DNA of 64,000 nt, from positions 1 to 64,000 of the forward strand of contig DAHVLJ010000010.1 in assembly GCA_027320425.1 (NCBI GenBank), given 5' to 3'. Below the pieces are notes generated by a model. The model worked only from the letters and a program-made list of their open reading frames with translations, was not told the origin of the DNA and searched no databases. Numbering within the stretch: the first letter of the stretch is position 1; each line of letters begins with the position of its first letter. Of this stretch, positions 16,815 to 26,083 are shown in pieces. This DNA is from Nitrososphaerota archaeon. GTDB lineage: Archaea; Thermoproteota; Nitrososphaeria; Nitrososphaerales; Gagatemarchaeaceae. The position numbers were made by a program, and so were the translations under genes.

Positions 16815-17870
16815 ATGGCAAACGACAGTCTCGAATCTCTTTACACGAAGGTCGCAAGGAAGATGCTCACTGAGACCCTACATGTGAAACGGGGTGACTC
16901 GGTCACCGTGGAGACGTGGGACAACGGACTGCCGTTCGCTAGGCGTGCCCTATCGGAGGCGAGAGCATTGGGCTGCACCGGAGTCATGCTGTACGAGGAC
17001 GAGCAGGCGTACGTCGAGGGGGTAAGAAGGAGCCCTCAAGACGTGGTGGGGCTGATGGGGAAGAACGAATACGGGCTCCTGTCGGGGACTGACGCCTACA
17101 TATTCATCCCCGGTCAGGCGTTAGGTTCTTTCTCAAAGTCCTTGAAGCCGGACGAACGCAGCCGCTCCACAAGATACAACGAGTCCTGGTACGAGGCCGC
17201 CCAGAAGGCCGGGCTCAGAGGAGCGAGGCTGTCCTTCGGTTATGTTGGCAAAGACCTGGCAAAGACTCTGGGGAAGAGCGTCCAGGCCATAGTACGGGGG
17301 CAGCTCGAAGCAGGTCTAGCCGACTTCGACCAGATTTCAGGAACTGCGAGGAGGTTGTCGCCGTCGCTTGCTGACGGTGCGCCGGCCGAACTAACGACAT
17401 CGAACTCGACCCTCCGTTTCACCCTCAAGGGTGAGTTGTCTGTCGAGGACGGCCTCGTCGACGACCACGACAGAGAGTCAGGCAACAACATGGCCTATCT
17501 CCCCCCGGGATTCGTGGCAAAGGAGGTGGACGCTAGTACGGCGAACGGAAGCGTCGTCTTGACCGACTCGCTTACGGACCATGGAATAGTGCCACGCGTA
17601 ACTCTCCAGTTCAGGGACGGCAAGGTGGTCGGATGGGAGTCAGCTGCGAAGGATAAAATGGAGAAGGTCTTCGCCTCTGTCGCACAGGACAAGCGTAAGC
17701 TCGGCTCAATGACTGTGGGATTAAACCCGAAGATGAAGTATGGGCTGGGCCAAGACAGGTTCGTCGGAGGTGCGATCAACCTTGGTGGCTTCGGCTTCCG
17801 CGGCCTAGTGAAGAGAGGCACCCTGAAGGTCGAAGGGCGCACGCTGCTGTCTGAAGGCAGGCTGAACTGA
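16815..17870 (+). CDS. M29 aminopeptidase-like protein with degenerate metal site
   Basis: This 351-residue protein has the overall layout of the M29 (aminopeptidase T/AmpS) family: an N-terminal VKRGDSVTVETW domain and a C-terminal domain with NGSVVLTDSL and a VGGAINLGGFGF end. The expected PxGE segment reads PPGF, and the histidine and HxD ligands of the C-terminal VHIALG/HWD motifs are absent. The cocatalytic metal centre therefore looks lost, and a non-peptidase role is likely. It lies 21 bases after the CPHC gene. Confidence 0.7.
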   Translation: MANDSLESLYTKVARKMLTETLHVKRGDSVTVETWDNGLPFARRALSEARALGCTGVMLYEDEQAYVEGVRRSPQDVVGLMGKNEYGLLSGTDAYIFIPGQALGSFSKSLKPDERSRSTRYNESWYEAAQKAGLRGARLSFGYVGKDLAKTLGKSVQAIVRGQLEAGLADFDQISGTARRLSPSLADGAPAELTTSNSTLRFTLKGELSVEDGLVDDHDRESGNNMAYLPPGFVAKEVDASTANGSVVLTDSLTDHGIVPRVTLQFRDGKVVGWESAAKDKMEKVFASVAQDKRKLGSMTVGLNPKMKYGLGQDRFVGGAINLGGFGFRGLVKRGTLKVEGRTLLSEGRLN

Positions 17871-17943
17871 TAGCATCATTCGCGAGGAGACGGAAGGAAT
17901 CTGCTCCGACAAATTTATGAGTAGACTCTGTCGTTGAAACTCA

Positions 17944-18285
17944 ATGATCACTGAAATCGAGGACGTCGCGATAGTCGTCTCCGACGCCAAGAAGTCTCTG
18001 AAATGGTACACAGGCATCCTGGGCCTCGAGGCAAGAAGCGAAGAAGGGCACTGGGTCACCGTGGCCCCCAAAGGCTCGAAGACGGTCATCCACCTGTGTG
18101 AAGGAGACGTGCTTGAGCCAGGTAACACAGGAATCGCACTGAAGGCGGACGACCTGAACAGAGCTTACAAGGAGCTCTCCGCTAAGGGCGTGAAGTTCAC
18201 TCACCCCCCGAAAGATGACGGGTGGGGGGTCTACTCCCAGTTCGAGGATCCGGACGGCAACGTCATCTGGCTAAACCCATCGTAG
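17944..18285 (+). CDS. VOC-superfamily (glyoxalase/bleomycin-resistance-like) protein
   Basis: A 113-residue VOC domain with N-terminal EDVAIVVSDAKKSLKWYTGILGLEA, a middle TVIHLCEGD strand, and the C-terminal QFEDPDGNVIWL motif with FEDPDGN spacing typical of the family. Substrate cannot be predicted. It stands alone, convergent with hutG. Confidence 0.8.
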   Translation: MITEIEDVAIVVSDAKKSLKWYTGILGLEARSEEGHWVTVAPKGSKTVIHLCEGDVLEPGNTGIALKADDLNRAYKELSAKGVKFTHPPKDDGWGVYSQFEDPDGNVIWLNPS

Positions 18286-18303
18286 GCGCCGCATCGGCCT
18301 GGG

Positions 18304-19260
18304 TCACTGTCGGCTGGAGCCCCGCGAGGCGAAGCCGGCTATCAGGTACATCAGTGCCGTAGCCGCTACCCGTTGGGATCTGCCAGTGGGATCCAACGAA
18401 GGCGCAAGTTCGACCAGGTCGGCGGCCTTCACTCTGTCATTCTTCGCAATCTCGTAGACCATGGTAGAAAGTTCCCCGCCGCTTATCCCCCCGACGCTCG
18501 GTGCGCTCACACCGGAGACTTGTGATATGTCGACCGCGTCGAGGTCGACGCTCAGATAGACGAGGTCTGCTCCAGCAGAAGCGAAGGCGTAGGCATCCCT
18601 CGCCGCGGACAGGGCGCCCCCTTTTCGCACTTCTTCAGCCGTGATGACCTTGACTCCGAGCTGCTCCGCCTTGTCTGCATAGCTCTTCGAGTTGAGGAAT
18701 CCGTGGATTCCGATTTCCACGACCCTTCCTGGGTCGAGCGTCTCTACGGCCTCGAGTGCCAGCCCGTACGACGAGCCTGAGTTCGGCTTCCCCCCGATCA
18801 TGCCCCGAAGGTCGAAATGAGAGTCTATCACTATCAGTCCCAGAGCCTTGGACTTCTTGCCGCAGGCTCGAAGAGCAGGGAGAGAGATGCTGTTGTCTCC
18901 TCCCAGCGTGACAAGCAACGAGCTCGGAGCGATGTCTCGCCCGACCTCTTCTTCGATAGCCTGGTGCGTCGATGTTATGTCGGGGCTGCCGAGCACCATG
19001 TCTCCGAGGTCGAACACCCTGGCCCCTTCCAGCCCTAGGCCGAGCTCCACGTTGTAGTTCGAAAAGCTCCCCATCGACTCGCGGACCGCGCTCGGTCCCC
19101 CTGCTGCCCCTTTCCTCCCAAGCACCGCACCATCGTAAGGGATTCCGAGGATGTTCACTGCTTTCGGTTCGGCGCCCGACGCGCTCTTGATTATCTGGAC
19201 CATCCTCTTGTCTCTCGGGTCCAGATAGCTCGGCGCAGGATACTTGGCAGGCTTCTTCAA
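18304..19260 (-). CDS. hutG: Formimidoylglutamase, arginase/agmatinase family
   Basis: A 318-residue ureohydrolase-fold protein with the manganese motifs VIDSHFDLR (D146, H148, D150) and SVDLDAVD. Position 123 in LGGDNSIS is Asn where arginase and agmatinase have the metal-binding His of GGDHS. Together with hutH, hutI and hutU this supports formimidoylglutamase, the last step of histidine breakdown, rather than arginase or agmatinase. It is divergent from hutH, 72 bases apart. The start lies about 26 bases after a TTTTAACAC box on its strand, so it looks leaderless. Confidence 0.8.
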   Translation of the reverse strand: MKKPAKYPAPSYLDPRDKRMVQIIKSASGAEPKAVNILGIPYDGAVLGRKGAAGGPSAVRESMGSFSNYNVELGLGLEGARVFDLGDMVLGSPDITSTHQAIEEEVGRDIAPSSLLVTLGGDNSISLPALRACGKKSKALGLIVIDSHFDLRGMIGGKPNSGSSYGLALEAVETLDPGRVVEIGIHGFLNSKSYADKAEQLGVKVITAEEVRKGGALSAARDAYAFASAGADLVYLSVDLDAVDISQVSGVSAPSVGGISGGELSTMVYEIAKNDRVKAADLVELAPSLDPTGRSQRVAATALMYLIAGFASRGSSRQ

Positions 19261-19282
19261 GCGTCGGGCAGGCGGAGGCGTC

Positions 19283-19309
19283 GTGTTAAAAGCGTGTGAG
19301 CTATTTATC
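19283..19309. promoter_or_regulatory. Back-to-back promoters of hutG and hutH
   Basis: Within the 72-base hutG-hutH gap, GTGTTAAAAG (19283-19292) sits about 27 bases before the hutG start on the minus strand, and GCTATTTATCC (19299-19309) sits about 28 bases before the hutH TTG on the plus strand. Both match archaeal TATA spacing for leaderless genes. Confidence 0.45.
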
Positions 19310-19332
19310 CAGCCCGCTCTAGGGTCGAACCG

Positions 19333-20808
19333 TTGGTAGTGACAGCTGACGGGCGCTCGTTGACTCTCGCTGACGCCATCGAAGTCGCTGAAGACGGGGT
19401 TGCGGTAAAGGCGAGCCCGAACAGCCTCAAACAGATGGAGAGGTTCAGATCCCTCCTGGAGGAGAAGCTGTCAAGGGGAGAAGTTGTCTACGGGGTGAAC
19501 ACAGGTTTCGGGTCCCTTTCTGACAAGGTGGTGAGGCCCGAGAACCTGGAAGAGCTACAGCTGAATCTCATTCGGAGCCACTCGGCTGGGGTAGGCTCTC
19601 CGCTTCCAGCTGAAGTGGTGAGGGCGGCCATGCTGATTAGGCTGAACAGCCTCCTCAATGGGAACAGCGCGGTGCGGAAGGAGGTTGCAGAGCTCATAGT
19701 GGGCATGCTTAATCGCGGAGTCACCCCGCTGGTTCCGGAATTCGGTTCCTTGGGGGCGTCCGGGGATCTGGTCCCCTCCGCTCACATGGCGCTGACCATG
19801 CTCGGAGAGGGAAAGGCATACCGCCGCGGCACCCTGATGGACTCAAGCAGGGCGCTGTCTGCGTCAAAGCTCAAGCCAATCAAGCTCCGCGCAAAAGAGG
19901 GTCTCTCGCTCATCAACGGGACGCAGTTCACGACAGCGCTTTCGTGCGTGGCTGTCCACAGGGGGAACTTGCTCCTGAACGCGGCCAACTCTGCTCTCTC
20001 GGTCACAGCAGAGGTGCTCAGGGCCTGCTCTCAGTCGTTCGATGAAAGGCTGGTCGGTGTCAAGCTCGATCCAGGGCAGGGGTTCGTCGCGCGCGAGGTT
20101 CGAGGGCATCTAAAGGGGAGCCGCAGGATACGGTCAGAACCCGTCCCCCAGGATCCGTACTCCATCAGATGTGCCCCCCAGGTCCACGGGTCGCTCAAGG
20201 ACGCCCTTGGCTTCGCCGAGAGGATAACAGTGGACGAAATGAATTCCGTCTCAGATAACCCGGTCCTTCTAGAAGACGGCTCAGTGCTGCACGGAGGGAA
20301 CTTCCACGCTCAGCCGGTGGCAATGGCCCTCGACCTGATGAGCATCTCAATATCCTACCTAGGTCTGATCTCGCTTGCTAGGATCCACTATCTCCTTTCA
20401 AAGACGCCCCCGGAGTCGAAATACATGGCGAGCAAGCCTGGCCTCGAGTCGGGGCTCATGATACTAGAGTATACAGCCACGGCCCTGAGCAACGACAACG
20501 CCAAGGGCATCTACCCACAATCTTCCTACCCTGCGAACGTCTCCGGAGGGATCGAAGACCACGCAAGCCATGGAGTGAACGCAGGGGTGAAGTGCATGCA
20601 GGTCGCCGCTAACGTCTCGAAGATTCTTGCTGTGGAGCTGGTCTGTGCTTCGAACATCCTGGGGTCGAACGAGAGTGGGATCTCAGAGCACGCAATGAAG
20701 GCGAGCGCGTTCGTCAGGTCGCACTCCCCGCTCCTGAGGGGGGACCGGGTCCAAGGGGGAGAGATCGAGAAGATCGCGAAGGAGATACTCTCAGGGAATC
20801 TCCCCTAG
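19333..20808 (+). CDS. hutH: Histidine ammonia-lyase
   Basis: This 491-residue protein has the MIO-forming tripeptide A142-S143-G144 in FGSLGASGDLVPSAH, the YGVNTGFG loop near residue 53 with the catalytic tyrosine, and the NGTQFTTA, SDNPVL and FHAQPVAMALD motifs of the lyase family. It deaminates histidine to urocanate. The histidine substrate is supported by the hut neighbours; the fold alone would also fit phenylalanine or tyrosine lyases. Start is a TTG with in-frame GTG codons next to it. Its last four bases overlap the convergent hutI. Confidence 0.92.
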   Translation: MVVTADGRSLTLADAIEVAEDGVAVKASPNSLKQMERFRSLLEEKLSRGEVVYGVNTGFGSLSDKVVRPENLEELQLNLIRSHSAGVGSPLPAEVVRAAMLIRLNSLLNGNSAVRKEVAELIVGMLNRGVTPLVPEFGSLGASGDLVPSAHMALTMLGEGKAYRRGTLMDSSRALSASKLKPIKLRAKEGLSLINGTQFTTALSCVAVHRGNLLLNAANSALSVTAEVLRACSQSFDERLVGVKLDPGQGFVAREVRGHLKGSRRIRSEPVPQDPYSIRCAPQVHGSLKDALGFAERITVDEMNSVSDNPVLLEDGSVLHGGNFHAQPVAMALDLMSISISYLGLISLARIHYLLSKTPPESKYMASKPGLESGLMILEYTATALSNDNAKGIYPQSSYPANVSGGIEDHASHGVNAGVKCMQVAANVSKILAVELVCASNILGSNESGISEHAMKASAFVRSHSPLLRGDRVQGGEIEKIAKEILSGNLP

Positions 20809-22031
20809 CCTGTCCTGGAGAACGCTTCCTGTCCTCTCTTGAACACCCGCTCGACGTAGCTCCCTCCGACGCGATAGGGGAGGAACCTGTAGCTTGGGAC
20901 AGAATGGACCACGAAGTCGGCGAGCGAGCCAACTTTCAGGGACCCGATATCCTCCCTGGCGATCGCCTTCGCCGCGTTGACCGTGAAGCCGAGAAGCGCC
21001 TGGGCAGGGGTCATCTTGAGCCCGGCGCACGCGAGGCTCATCACAATCTGTGGGGACTCGATCCACGAGTTGGGGCTAAGATCAGTTCCGAGGGCGGTAG
21101 AACACCCGGCTTCGATGATATCGCGCGCGTCTGCATACCTGATCGACGAATAGAGGGACGTGCCAGGAAGGAGCACGGCGGTGACCTGCCCCTTCGCCAT
21201 CGCCCTAACCCCATCTGGGCTGCTGTGCCCCAGATGGTCGGCTGACGCACACCCCAGCTCCGCGGAAAGGGAGGCGCCTCCTGAGTCGCCGAACTCGTCG
21301 GCATGCATCTTCAGCCTGAATCCCAGTTCCCGCGACGCCTTGAGGAATCTTGAGCAGTCCTCGGTGGAGAATATCCCTTCTTCACAGAAGCAGTCTGAGA
21401 ATGCTGGTCTTGGCATCACCCTTCCGACGGCGGGGAGCATCTCCCTGACAGCGTAGTCCACGTAGTCCCCTGGATCCTTGAATTCGGGTGGGGTGGCATG
21501 CAGTCCCAGGAACGTTGTCACGAGTTCCACCTTGGACTTCTTCTTCAACAGCTCTACCGCTTCGATCATCTTCAGCTCGTCTTTGGTCCTTTGACCGTAT
21601 CCGGTCTTCACCTCTGCCGTTGTGACGCCGTTTGCAAGGAGCTCGCCCACCCTTGCAGCGGACTCCTCCGCTATCTTCTTCGCCGAGGCGTTCCTCGTCT
21701 CCCTGATCGTCTTCTGTATCCCTCCTCCGCTTTCGAGGATGGAGACGTAGGTTTCGCCGTTCGCCTTCCTCTCCAACTCGTCCTCACGGCTTCCTGCAAA
21801 TGCCAGGTGCGTGTGGGGGTCCACGAAGCCAGGAGTTACGAGGCCCCCGCCTGCGTCTACGGCCTTCAGCGCCTTTCCCAAAGATTTCCGCTTCAGTTCC
21901 CTCGTCGTGCCCGTCCATGCTACCCTACCTTTTTCGACCACCATCGCGCCGTCTTCGACCACACCTAGTCCTCCGCCGGAGCCGTCACATGTCACGAGCT
22001 CTCCTGCGTTGAACAAGAACAGGTCGGGCAA
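20805..22031 (-). CDS. hutI: Imidazolonepropionase
   Basis: An amidohydrolase of about 408 residues with the metal motif PGFVDPHTHLAFAGSRE, later metal-site HADEFGD, and SADHLGH and ALGTDLSPNS motifs, as in HutI. It opens imidazolone-propionate to formimidoylglutamate. The frame runs to an ATG at 22061, but that adds an arginine/proline tail and the TTG at 22031 sits where HutI similarity begins (LPDLFLFNAGEL), about 31 bases after a TATA-like CTTATCATG on this strand. Divergent from hutU. Confidence 0.9.
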   Translation of the reverse strand: MPDLFLFNAGELVTCDGSGGGLGVVEDGAMVVEKGRVAWTGTTRELKRKSLGKALKAVDAGGGLVTPGFVDPHTHLAFAGSREDELERKANGETYVSILESGGGIQKTIRETRNASAKKIAEESAARVGELLANGVTTAEVKTGYGQRTKDELKMIEAVELLKKKSKVELVTTFLGLHATPPEFKDPGDYVDYAVREMLPAVGRVMPRPAFSDCFCEEGIFSTEDCSRFLKASRELGFRLKMHADEFGDSGGASLSAELGCASADHLGHSSPDGVRAMAKGQVTAVLLPGTSLYSSIRYADARDIIEAGCSTALGTDLSPNSWIESPQIVMSLACAGLKMTPAQALLGFTVNAAKAIAREDIGSLKVGSLADFVVHSVPSYRFLPYRVGGSYVERVFKRGQEAFSRTG

Positions 22032-22123
22032 AGTCCCCCGTCTGCGCGGGGGTGGAAACATGATAAGGCTTGCCAGACGAGCCGTCGTGAACTCTTAAAT
22101 CGCGTGCTGGATGCCGAACTCAC

Positions 22124-23776
22124 ATGCAGACCCACGCGGTCAGGGCTCCGCGAGGTTCCGAGATCTCCTGCAAGAGCTGGCACCAGGAAGCCGCCCTCAG
22201 GATGCTCATGAACAACCTCGACCCAGAAGTAGGGAAGGACCCGGAGCATCTCATCGTCTACGGCGGGACCGGGCGAGCGGCCCGCTCCTGGAAAGCGTAC
22301 GACGCCATCGTGAAGTCACTCCGGAATCTGGATAATGACGAGACGCTCCTCATACAATCAGGCAAGCCCGTCGGCATCTTCAAGACGACGAAGGCTGCGC
22401 CGAGAGTGCTCATCTCCAACGCGATGCTGGTTCCCAAATGGGCTGACTGGGCTTACTTCCGGGAGCTAGAGGAGCGCGGGCTCACCATGTTCGGGCAGAT
22501 GACCGCCGGGAGCTGGATGTACATCGGGACCCAGGGGATCCTGCAGGGGACTTACGAAACGTTGGCTGCGGTCGCTGACAAGCACTTCGGCGGCTCCCTG
22601 AAGGGGAAGGTCGTCCTCACGTCAGGACTAGGAGAGATGGGCGGAGCCCAGCCGCTCGCGGTCACAATGAACGACGGGGTCGCGCTGATAGTAGAGGTCG
22701 ACAAGAGAGCGATACAACGAAGGCTTGACAAGGAGTACTGTGACGTCATGGTCGAAGACCCGAAAGAGGCGGTGTCTATGGCCAGGGACGCGGCGAAGGA
22801 AGGGAAGGCTCTGTCCGTCGCCCTGCTCGGGAACGCCGCGGAGGTGCTCCCCATGCTCTATGCCACAGGGTTCAAGCCCGACGTCCTTACGGACCAGACG
22901 TCGGCCCACGACCCGCTTGCTGGCTACATCCCAGAAAGGTTCGACGTCAAATCAGCGTCAGACCTCCGCGCCTCTGACCCGAAGAGGTACCTCGAGCTCT
23001 CGATGGCCTCCATTGCCAAGCACGTTAGGGCGATGCTCCAAATTCAGGAGAGAGGCGCTATCGCCTTTGAGTATGGGAATAACATCAGGAAGATGGCCAG
23101 CGACGCTGGGGTGGAGAACCCGTTCAGGATCCCTGGCTTCGTCCCAGAGTATATCAGGCCGCTCTTCTGCGAGGGGCGGGGACCGTTCCGCTGGGCCGCC
23201 CTGTCTGGGAACCCCGAGGACATTTACGCGACTGACGAAGCCGTGATGAAGGAGTTCTCAGAGAACGTCTCTCTCGTCAGATGGATAACGAAGGCCCATG
23301 AAAGGGTGAGATTCCAGGGCCTGCCTGCCCGGGTCTGTTGGCTCGGTTATGGTGAAAGGGCGCGTTTCGGCAAGATCATCAACGACATGGTAAGGGACGG
23401 GAAGATTTCTGCTCCTGTGATTATCGGGCGGGACCACCTAGACTCAGGTTCGGTGGCTTCTCCTTATCGTGAAACTGAAGGGATGAAAGATGGCTCCGAC
23501 GCCATAGCCGATTGGCCGATATTGAACGCCCTGCTCAATGCCGTTTCAGGGGCATCATGGGTGTCGGTCCACCATGGCGGTGGCGTAGGGATCGGATATT
23601 CGATTCATGCCGGGCTCGCGGTACTCGCGGACGGGACTACAGAAGCAGAAGCAAGGATCGCCGCGGCCCTGACCAACGATCCGGGGATAGGAGTTGCAAG
23701 GCACGTCGACGCGGGTTACGAAGGGGCGATAAAGACAGCGAAGGCCAAAGGCGTCAAGGTCCCGATGATGGACTAA
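22124..23776 (+). CDS. hutU: Urocanate hydratase
   Basis: A 550-residue urocanase with tightly bound-NAD motifs ([15 protein letters not shown] near residue 165, [14 protein letters not shown]), the DQTSAHDPL segment and the C-terminal [12 protein letters not shown]. It hydrates urocanate to imidazolone-propionate, between HutH and HutI. The ATG is about 28 bases after the TATA-like CTCTTAAATCG. Its 3' end overlaps the convergent DedA gene by 23 bases. Confidence 0.95.
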   Translation: MQTHAVRAPRGSEISCKSWHQEAALRMLMNNLDPEVGKDPEHLIVYGGTGRAARSWKAYDAIVKSLRNLDNDETLLIQSGKPVGIFKTTKAAPRVLISNAMLVPKWADWAYFRELEERGLTMFGQMTAGSWMYIGTQGILQGTYETLAAVADKHFGGSLKGKVVLTSGLGEMGGAQPLAVTMNDGVALIVEVDKRAIQRRLDKEYCDVMVEDPKEAVSMARDAAKEGKALSVALLGNAAEVLPMLYATGFKPDVLTDQTSAHDPLAGYIPERFDVKSASDLRASDPKRYLELSMASIAKHVRAMLQIQERGAIAFEYGNNIRKMASDAGVENPFRIPGFVPEYIRPLFCEGRGPFRWAALSGNPEDIYATDEAVMKEFSENVSLVRWITKAHERVRFQGLPARVCWLGYGERARFGKIINDMVRDGKISAPVIIGRDHLDSGSVASPYRETEGMKDGSDAIADWPILNALLNAVSGASWVSVHHGGGVGIGYSIHAGLAVLADGTTEAEARIAAALTNDPGIGVARHVDAGYEGAIKTAKAKGVKVPMMD

Positions 23777-24536
23777 ACGCCTTCCTGGCTCCCACAGCAT
23801 AATAGGTGATGTACACCGCAGACATCACGGCTACTGCCGCGGACATGTAATCGATTACAGCGCCAGACGACGCAAAGGCGGTGAGGGCCTGTGTGCTCGA
23901 ACCCGCAAGGACACCCGCGTACACGAGGATAACTGACCAGATGAAGCACCCCGCTAGCGTCATCACAATGAAGCGCCAGACGTCGAGCCTGAACAGTCCG
24001 GCTGGAAGGGAGATTATTGTCCTGAGTCCTGGTATGAATCTGGCCGCGAACACCGTCCACTGTCCTGATTTTTCGAACCAGGCCTCCGCCCTGTCAAGGG
24101 AGTCCCGGTGCAGTTTGAATAGACCCAATATGCCGACGACGAAGGGTCTTCCGAGCCATATGGCTAGGTAGTAGTCCAGAAGCGCTCCCGCGATGCTGGC
24201 AAGGGTGCTCACTCCGACGACAAGCCAGAAGTTCATCGTGCCGAGGTACACAAAGTAACCCGCGAGGGGAAGGACGACTTCGCTTGGGACGGGAAGGGAG
24301 GCGCTTTCGAGCGCCATGAGCGCGAAAATGCTGAGGTATCCCCACTTTGTCATGAAGCCGTTGAGGAACGCAGAAGAAACGAACGAACCGCTGACGACGG
24401 AGAACCAGGCGCCGAAAGGAAGCTCGATGACGTCCGCCGCCTGCAGTGCGCCTACGACAAGAGTTACAGCAGTAATGGCTAGAAGGTATCGGCTTCTTGG
24501 GAGCAACTGCCCCTTCGGTTTCGCCTCTTGCTGCAA
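23754..24536 (-). CDS. DedA-family membrane protein
   Basis: A 260-residue integral membrane protein with about five hydrophobic segments and the DedA/VTT signatures: [19 protein letters not shown] near residue 77 and [16 protein letters not shown] near residue 164. The family includes phospholipid flippases/transporters. It starts at TTG with a CCTATAAAG box about 28 bases upstream, so it is likely leaderless. It follows and converges on hutU. Confidence 0.87.
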   Translation of the reverse strand: MQQEAKPKGQLLPRSRYLLAITAVTLVVGALQAADVIELPFGAWFSVVSGSFVSSAFLNGFMTKWGYLSIFALMALESASLPVPSEVVLPLAGYFVYLGTMNFWLVVGVSTLASIAGALLDYYLAIWLGRPFVVGILGLFKLHRDSLDRAEAWFEKSGQWTVFAARFIPGLRTIISLPAGLFRLDVWRFIVMTLAGCFIWSVILVYAGVLAGSSTQALTAFASSGAVIDYMSAAVAVMSAVYITYYAVGARKAFSPSSGP

Positions 24537-24595
24537 TCTGAGTGCGGCCTTCGCCCACGCTTTATAGGAGTTCTAGCCCCGGGCCGCCGAATCAC

Positions 24596-25864
24596 TCAGC
24601 GGTTCTTGGACAGCTCTTCGACGAGCTCCTTCGCCCTGTCGAAGCGGATTTTCTTCTCCTCGACCATCCTCTTCGCTACAACGTCGATTAGCTCCCCCGT
24701 CGCTCCAGCTGAAACTGCCACGTTCCTCGAGTGGAGTTTCATGTGCCCTTTCTGGATGCCTTCGCTGGCCAGTGCCCTGAGAGCGGCGAAGTTCTGTGCA
24801 AGGCCTACCGCGGCCATCACTTCTGCCAGTTCTATGGCCGTCTTCGCGCCTAGAATCTTGATCGCTGCTCTAGCCGCAGGGTGCGTCCTTGCCGCCCCTC
24901 CGACGAGACCTACTGCCATTGGCATCTCCAGCTTTCCCACCAGATTACCCTCCGCGTCCTTCTCCCACGTGGTCAGAGGCTTGTATCGCCCTGTCTTGGA
25001 CGCATAGCTGTGTGCTCCCGCTTCAAGGGCGCGTATGTCCTGACCGCAGGCAATACCCACCGCGACCACTCCGTTCATGATCCCCTTGTTATGAGTGGCG
25101 CACCTGTATGGGTCGGCGTCGGCGAAAGCATAGGCGTTGACCACACCGTCGACCACCCCTTCGCCTCCCATTGCGTCTTTTTCGAACACAGCTGAGGCCC
25201 TCACCAGCCTCCTGTCCGCAAGGTTCGAGATTATCTTCAGCAATGCGTCTCCATGAGCGATCTCCTCTATCATCGGCGCAACGGCTTCCGCCATCGTGTT
25301 CACGGCGTTCGCTCCCATTGCATCCCCTGTGTTCACGATGAGCTCGGCCACCACCATCGGGCCGGTAATGGTCGCCAGCACTTTTGCGTTCAGGTCCTTG
25401 GCTCCTCCCCCAAGCGAGACGAGCATCGGGTCCTGCTCATTCGCCTTCTTCAGGATGTCTGCCTTCCTCCCAAGGATATCGGCTTTCGCCTTCTCTGGTT
25501 GAGGGACGTTGACGATCTGTATCTGCCCAATCATCACAGGACCTGTGTTCGTGACGGTGAACCCTCCCTTTTCCCGGGCGATCTTTGCGGCTTTGCTGGC
25601 GCCAGCCACCACCGAAGGCTCCTCGAGAGCCATGGGGACGAGGTAGTCCTTCCCGTTTATCCTGAAATTGGTAGCGATGCCCAAAGGCATCGTCAGACCG
25701 CCCACCACGTTCTCTATCATCCGGTCAGCGACGTCAGAAGGTAGCCCGCCGGTGTTGGCGAGGGCCTTCACCTCGTCCTCCGTCAGACCGGTCATCTTGG
25801 CGATTTCTTTCAGCTTCTCAGACATTGGTAGCTTGTGGAAGCCCGGCATCTGGCTGTCTGTCAT
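24596..25864 (-). CDS. hmgA: HMG-CoA reductase, class II
   Basis: This 422-residue protein has the class II signatures EEPSVVAGAS (near residue 81), GDAMGANAVNT, ATHNKGIMNG with EAGAHSYA, and the catalytic histidine region KLHSRNVA near the C-terminus. It makes or uses mevalonate, the precursor of archaeal isoprenoid lipids. Class II enzymes are mainly bacterial but are known in Archaeoglobus and Thermoplasmatales, so this gene has probably been transferred between lineages. A TATTTAAT box lies about 35 bases before the ATG. Confidence 0.92.
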   Translation of the reverse strand: MTDSQMPGFHKLPMSEKLKEIAKMTGLTEDEVKALANTGGLPSDVADRMIENVVGGLTMPLGIATNFRINGKDYLVPMALEEPSVVAGASKAAKIAREKGGFTVTNTGPVMIGQIQIVNVPQPEKAKADILGRKADILKKANEQDPMLVSLGGGAKDLNAKVLATITGPMVVAELIVNTGDAMGANAVNTMAEAVAPMIEEIAHGDALLKIISNLADRRLVRASAVFEKDAMGGEGVVDGVVNAYAFADADPYRCATHNKGIMNGVVAVGIACGQDIRALEAGAHSYASKTGRYKPLTTWEKDAEGNLVGKLEMPMAVGLVGGAARTHPAARAAIKILGAKTAIELAEVMAAVGLAQNFAALRALASEGIQKGHMKLHSRNVAVSAGATGELIDVVAKRMVEEKKIRFDRAKELVEELSKNR

Positions 25865-26040
25865 TTCTGCTTGGGGCTCGTCGGACTGGTTGGCTATTTA
25901 ATCAATCGACGCAGTCCGCATCATCTCGTCAATCGGCGAACGCAAGTCGGGGAAGGCAAAAGCCATCCCGACTAAAGATAAAAGGCGGGTTCGAAGGCGT
26001 GCAACATCTGGGCCGGTCGTCTAGCATGGTTAGGACGTCA

Positions 26041-26054
26041 GGAACAGCCCGTCA
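26041..26054 (+). other. 14-nt intron in the 5' anticodon strand of tRNA-Gln(CTG)
   Basis: The segment lies between two direct copies of GTCAGG (26037-26042 and 26051-26056), so the exact cut could shift by up to 6 bases with the same product. The placement given allows a relaxed bulge-helix-bulge (ACGT with CCGT, one mismatch; bulges CAG and CAG). Confidence 0.6.
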
Positions 26055-26066
26055 GGCTCTGACTCT

Positions 26067-26083
26067 TGCTGGCAGAAGACGGC
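26067..26083 (+). other. 17-nt intron in the 3' anticodon strand of tRNA-Gln(CTG)
   Basis: Only removal of these 17 bases joins TCT (26064-26066) to GA (26084-26085) and completes the anticodon stem. I could not draw a good bulge-helix-bulge for it, so the boundaries rest on the mature tRNA structure alone. Confidence 0.5.

Noticed and set aside
26037-26056. Direct repeat GTCAGG in tRNA-Gln as a mobile-element target duplication
   Set aside because: Only 6 bases with 8 between; better explained as intron-exon ambiguity in the tRNA.
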